Assembly: GCA_905250075.1 (NCBI GenBank)
Contig: CAJNOP010000698.1
Location: 1 to 64,000 of the forward strand
Reading direction: 5' to 3'
Length of the DNA stretch: 64,000 nucleotides
From: Rotaria sp. Silwood1
Taxonomy: Eukaryota; Rotifera; Eurotatoria; Philodinida; Philodinidae
Under the pieces are notes generated by a model. That model ran no database searches. It saw only the letters and a program-made list of their open reading frames with translations, and had not been told where the DNA came from. Positions 61,091 through 64,000 of the stretch are shown here, piece by piece. Positions within the stretch are counted from its first letter, which is position 1, and each line of letters opens with the position of its first letter. The translations under genes were made by a program, and so were the position numbers.

Positions 61091-61924
61091 TCGTCAAGTT
61101 TATGATTCGAATTTTACATACATCTAAAAAAAACCAGTATAATATGGTAAATATTTCGAACGGTCAAAAACAATAGATAGTTAAAAACTCTTTTTCACCG
61201 TTAAAGTAGGACTGCCTCCAATATTTTAACGTCACCAGCTTACGTTTTTGTTGTACGTCTTGTAGATACACTACAAATGCAAGCTTTAACACATAAGACT
61301 AGAACGAACACATACTTGTATATATAACGAAAAGTTTTGATAGTAAAAGAAAATGTCTTCTATTGTTTCAAACACTCGCCTGCATATATTTACTTTGAGC
61401 TGGAGTACAACATTCATCAAATAAAAAATCGAAAATGACTGATTCTTTTCTTGCTAGAGAAAAAAAAAACAATAATTTTCTTCTTCTGCTTCTAAAAGAA
61501 AAATGTGTGATAGTGACATATGTTTTTTTCTATTTCATTTATATATCAAAAGATGCAAAGTTCAATGCACGTTTATATCGGCGATGAATTTTTGGAATTT
61601 TGACTTTTATTTTCAATAAAGACTTAACAGGTTCTAACTGTGTTTATATAATGGCGTCCTCTCTCGCTAGACGAAGGCAAATGTTTTCATCGCGAATAGC
61701 AACATTACCTGTCATGGTTGTTCTTGGCTTTCATATTCTTCTATCGTATTCTGTCTGAAAAACACTTGATGTCAAGTGAGCTAGCAACATAAATCATGCC
61801 ATCATTATAACACAATATTATTATAATTAGCTTATTTTTTTTTGTTTTTTTATTCTTCATTTCTTTTGTTTTTTTTCATCTGTCTTGTGCTTAGATTGAA
61901 TACTTTATTAAATAATCACGGATA
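61091..61924. other. 5' flank of the kinesin gene
   Basis: About 830 bp with no gene. A pyrimidine-rich stretch ending TTGTGCTTAG at about 61894 looks like an acceptor in the kinesin 5' UTR, 30 bp before its ATG. Confidence 0.45.
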
Positions 61925-64000
61925 ATGGCTGCATCGAATACAGGTGAAACTGTTCGTGTCATTGTACGATGCCGACCTATAAATCAACGTGAAATAGATT
62001 TAAAATGTCAAGTAAGATATTTCTTGAAAAAAACAAAAAATCTTTCAAGCATATCTAACAGATCAAATTGTTTTTTTTTGTCTTATTTTAGACAATAGTT
62101 TCTATGAATACACAAATAAATCAAATTATGTTAGAAAATATTGAACAAAGTAATGAACCACCAAAACAATTTACTTTCGATGCAGTCTATCCAGTAGATT
62201 CTGTAACAGAAAATATATATGCTGATTCTGTTTTTCCCTTAGTTGAAAGTGTAAATTAAAATATAATTGAAAAAAAAAAAATTTATTTTTATTTTTTTCC
62301 TTCCAGGTACTCGAAGGATATAATGCAACAGTATTTGCTTATGGACAAACAGGGTATAAATTAATTTTCTTGTTTTATAATAATAAAAAATCAAATTAAA
62401 ATTTTAGATGTGGAAAATCATATACTATGCAAGGAATTAATACACCTGGATCGTTACAACGTGGTGTTATACCTCGATCATTTGAGGTAAGAATTGATTC
62501 TTTTCAAATAAAATTCTATATGAGAATTTTGAAAACAGAATTATGTAAATTGTTTTTTGCTTAGTAATTAAGTTATTTTTAGCATATATTTGAAGCTTCA
62601 TCAGTTGCAGCTGGTACAAAATATCTTATCCGTGCATCATATCTTGAAATATATAATGAAAGTATTCGTGATTTACTTGGTAAGGATGTTAAAGCAGCAT
62701 TGGATCTTAAAGTAATATAGAATTATTTCAGTCAAATTTTTTTTTTTGTTAATCTATTGATTATTCTATTTATCAAAAAAAAAAAAAAGGAACATGTAGA
62801 TAAAGGTGTACAAGTACAAAATTTAACATGGCATCAATGTACAAGTGTAGTCGATTGTGAACGATTGATGGATAAAGGCAATAAAAATCGAGTGACAGGT
62901 GCTACACTTATGAATAAAGATTCATCACGATCACATTCAATTTTTACTATACTAACGGAAATGTGTACACGAAGTGAACTTGATGGAAAAGAACATATTC
63001 GAGCAGGAAAACTTAATTTAGTTGATTTAGCTGGTAGTGAAAGACAATCAAAAACACGTAAGTATAGTTTTTCTTTAATGTAAAATATTTATTTATTTTG
63101 CAAAATTATAGACGCCGAAGGTGAACGTTTACGTGAAGCTACTCGAATTAATTTATCACTTAGTGCCTTGGGTAATGTTATTTCTGCTTTGGTAGATGGT
63201 CGTTCTAAACATATACCATATCGAGATTCAAAATTAACACGTCTTTTACAAGATTCACTTGGTGGTAATACAAAAACATTGATGGTAAAAAAAATAAATA
63301 AAGAATTTTACCAAATATGATGATCTATCGTGAACTAGGATACTGTAAATATAGTTTTTTTTTACAATGATTTGAGACGTATCAAATGATAAATATTCAA
63401 TGATTCTATTAAAAAATTTTATCTATCAATAATCAGCATATTATCTATAATGAATAGGGAACTACAAAATGGTCCCGATCCCGCGGGACTAAAAATTATT
63501 TTTTACGGGACTGGGACTAAAACCATTTTTTAGCTGGTCCCGAAAAATTATTTTGAATAAAAAAAGAACTCAATTATCTTTTCAAGTCGATTGATGATTA
63601 ATAATTTCTTTTATTATTTCATAAAAAAAAACCGATGTTTTCAAATATCTATTAACATTAACATGTTTACAATATTCACATATAGACAGATATTAGACGA
63701 TTTATACGAGCAGAATCAGAAATATACACATAACACGGCGCACACTTATGTGTGACACCGTAATAAGTTTCTTAAAATTTTTTTTTGTGTTCGTTATTAA
63801 AAAAACGGGATCGGGACCAAAAAATGTGGTCCCGCAGTTCCCTACTAATGAGCTGATATAAATAACTTCTTTGGAAATGAAAAAAGAAAAAGGAAAATTT
63901 TGGCCTTCGCACCCCTGATGAGAAGTACAAGTAAAGAGTTGTCGGAAGGAGGTCTGTTATTTTGATTATTTCTTTTTCAAATTTATACTTTGAGTATTAA
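61925..64000 (+). CDS. KIF17: Kinesin-2 motor, KIF17/OSM-3-like, 5' part (runs off right edge)
   Basis: Visible exons 61925-62011, 62092-62250, 62307-62353, 62408-62486, 62583-62711, 62790-63057 and 63112-63284 give 314 in-frame residues, almost a full motor domain; the intron after 63284 runs past the window. Motifs: [13 protein letters not shown] at the start, P-loop [26 protein letters not shown], switch [13 protein letters not shown], switch [15 protein letters not shown], and [17 protein letters not shown] then [28 protein letters not shown]...NIY and [16 protein letters not shown] resemble KIF17/OSM-3 rather than the KIF3 motors. Known role: plus-end-directed transport along ciliary axonemes and, in neurons, dendrites. 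The acceptor before exon 6 is unusual: an A-rich run (CAAAAAAAAAAAAAAG) replaces the pyrimidine tract. The junction before exon 7 reads SKT-H-AEGERL, where most kinesins have SKTGATGERL. Confidence 0.93.
63455..63844. mobile_element. hAT-type MITE, TAGGGAACT family, longer copy, in a kinesin intron
   Basis: Inverted ends TAGGGAACTAC...GCAGTTCCCTA with sub-terminal GGTCCCGATCCCGCGGGAC on the left and GATCGGGACC on the right. The flanks ATAATGAA and CTAATGAG match at 6 of 8. 390 bp, about three times the copy at 51266-51386, with an AT-rich middle and no coding sequence. Confidence 0.75.

Noticed and set aside
1-64000. tRNA, rRNA, CRISPR arrays, retroelements or virus-like elements
   Set aside because: Looked for cloverleaf-like boxes, spaced direct repeats, reverse transcriptase or capsid-like motifs and long terminal repeats; none convincing in this window.

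Overview
This is AT-rich genomic DNA from a bilaterian animal. Every convincing gene is split by GT-AG introns, most of them 45-75 bp with an A/T-ending codon bias in the exons. The gene set is metazoan: a Nav1-type sodium channel with a DEKA filter, a cadherin, a DAZ/Boule-like RRM protein, a lingerer/UBAP2 protein, RSU1 and a kinesin-2 (KIF17/OSM-3) motor. Short introns, low GC and many small non-autonomous DNA transposons would fit a rotifer, perhaps a bdelloid, but that is an inference. The sequence does not prove the taxon. All exon models below were read by eye from splice signals and reading phase.

Layout. 1-739 (-): start of a Pro/Asn-rich protein that runs off the left edge. 4660-6893 (-): short single-pass cadherin. 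6.9-14.7 kb: gene-poor, with old inverted-repeat elements and an 800-bp internally deleted pogo-like transposon that keeps the transposase C-terminus. 14773-15786 (+): two-exon helical protein. 18245-28698 (-): 30-exon voltage-gated sodium channel of about 1,793 aa, whose larger introns have collected several MITEs. 31324-32485 (+): four-TM protein. 35999-37998 (-): unrecognised basic/Ser-rich protein. 42263-46785 (+): secreted protein with a beta-propeller-like C-terminal half. 47447-48682 (-): Boule-like RRM protein. 49701-54801 (+): lingerer/UBAP2-like protein. 55410-59071 (+): RSU1, with a small membrane-protein gene nested antisense in one intron (57995-58365). 59.2-61.1 kb: decayed gene remnants. 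61925 to the right edge (+): kinesin-2 motor domain.

The genes form no operon or obvious pathway. Several do suit one animal cell biology: excitability (Nav), adhesion (cadherin, RSU1/integrin-PINCH), RNA regulation (Boule, lingerer) and cilia (KIF17). The more unusual content is (i) a layered set of hAT-type MITEs, many with intact 8-bp target duplications and several nested inside each other; (ii) the nested antisense gene in RSU1; (iii) single-base frame breaks inside otherwise well-conserved exons of Nav and RSU1, which look more like assembly indels than pseudogenes; and (iv) a PCNA-binding (PIP-box) motif kept at the end of the pogo transposase remnant. I saw no CRISPR array, tRNA, rRNA, retroelement or virus-like element that I could support.
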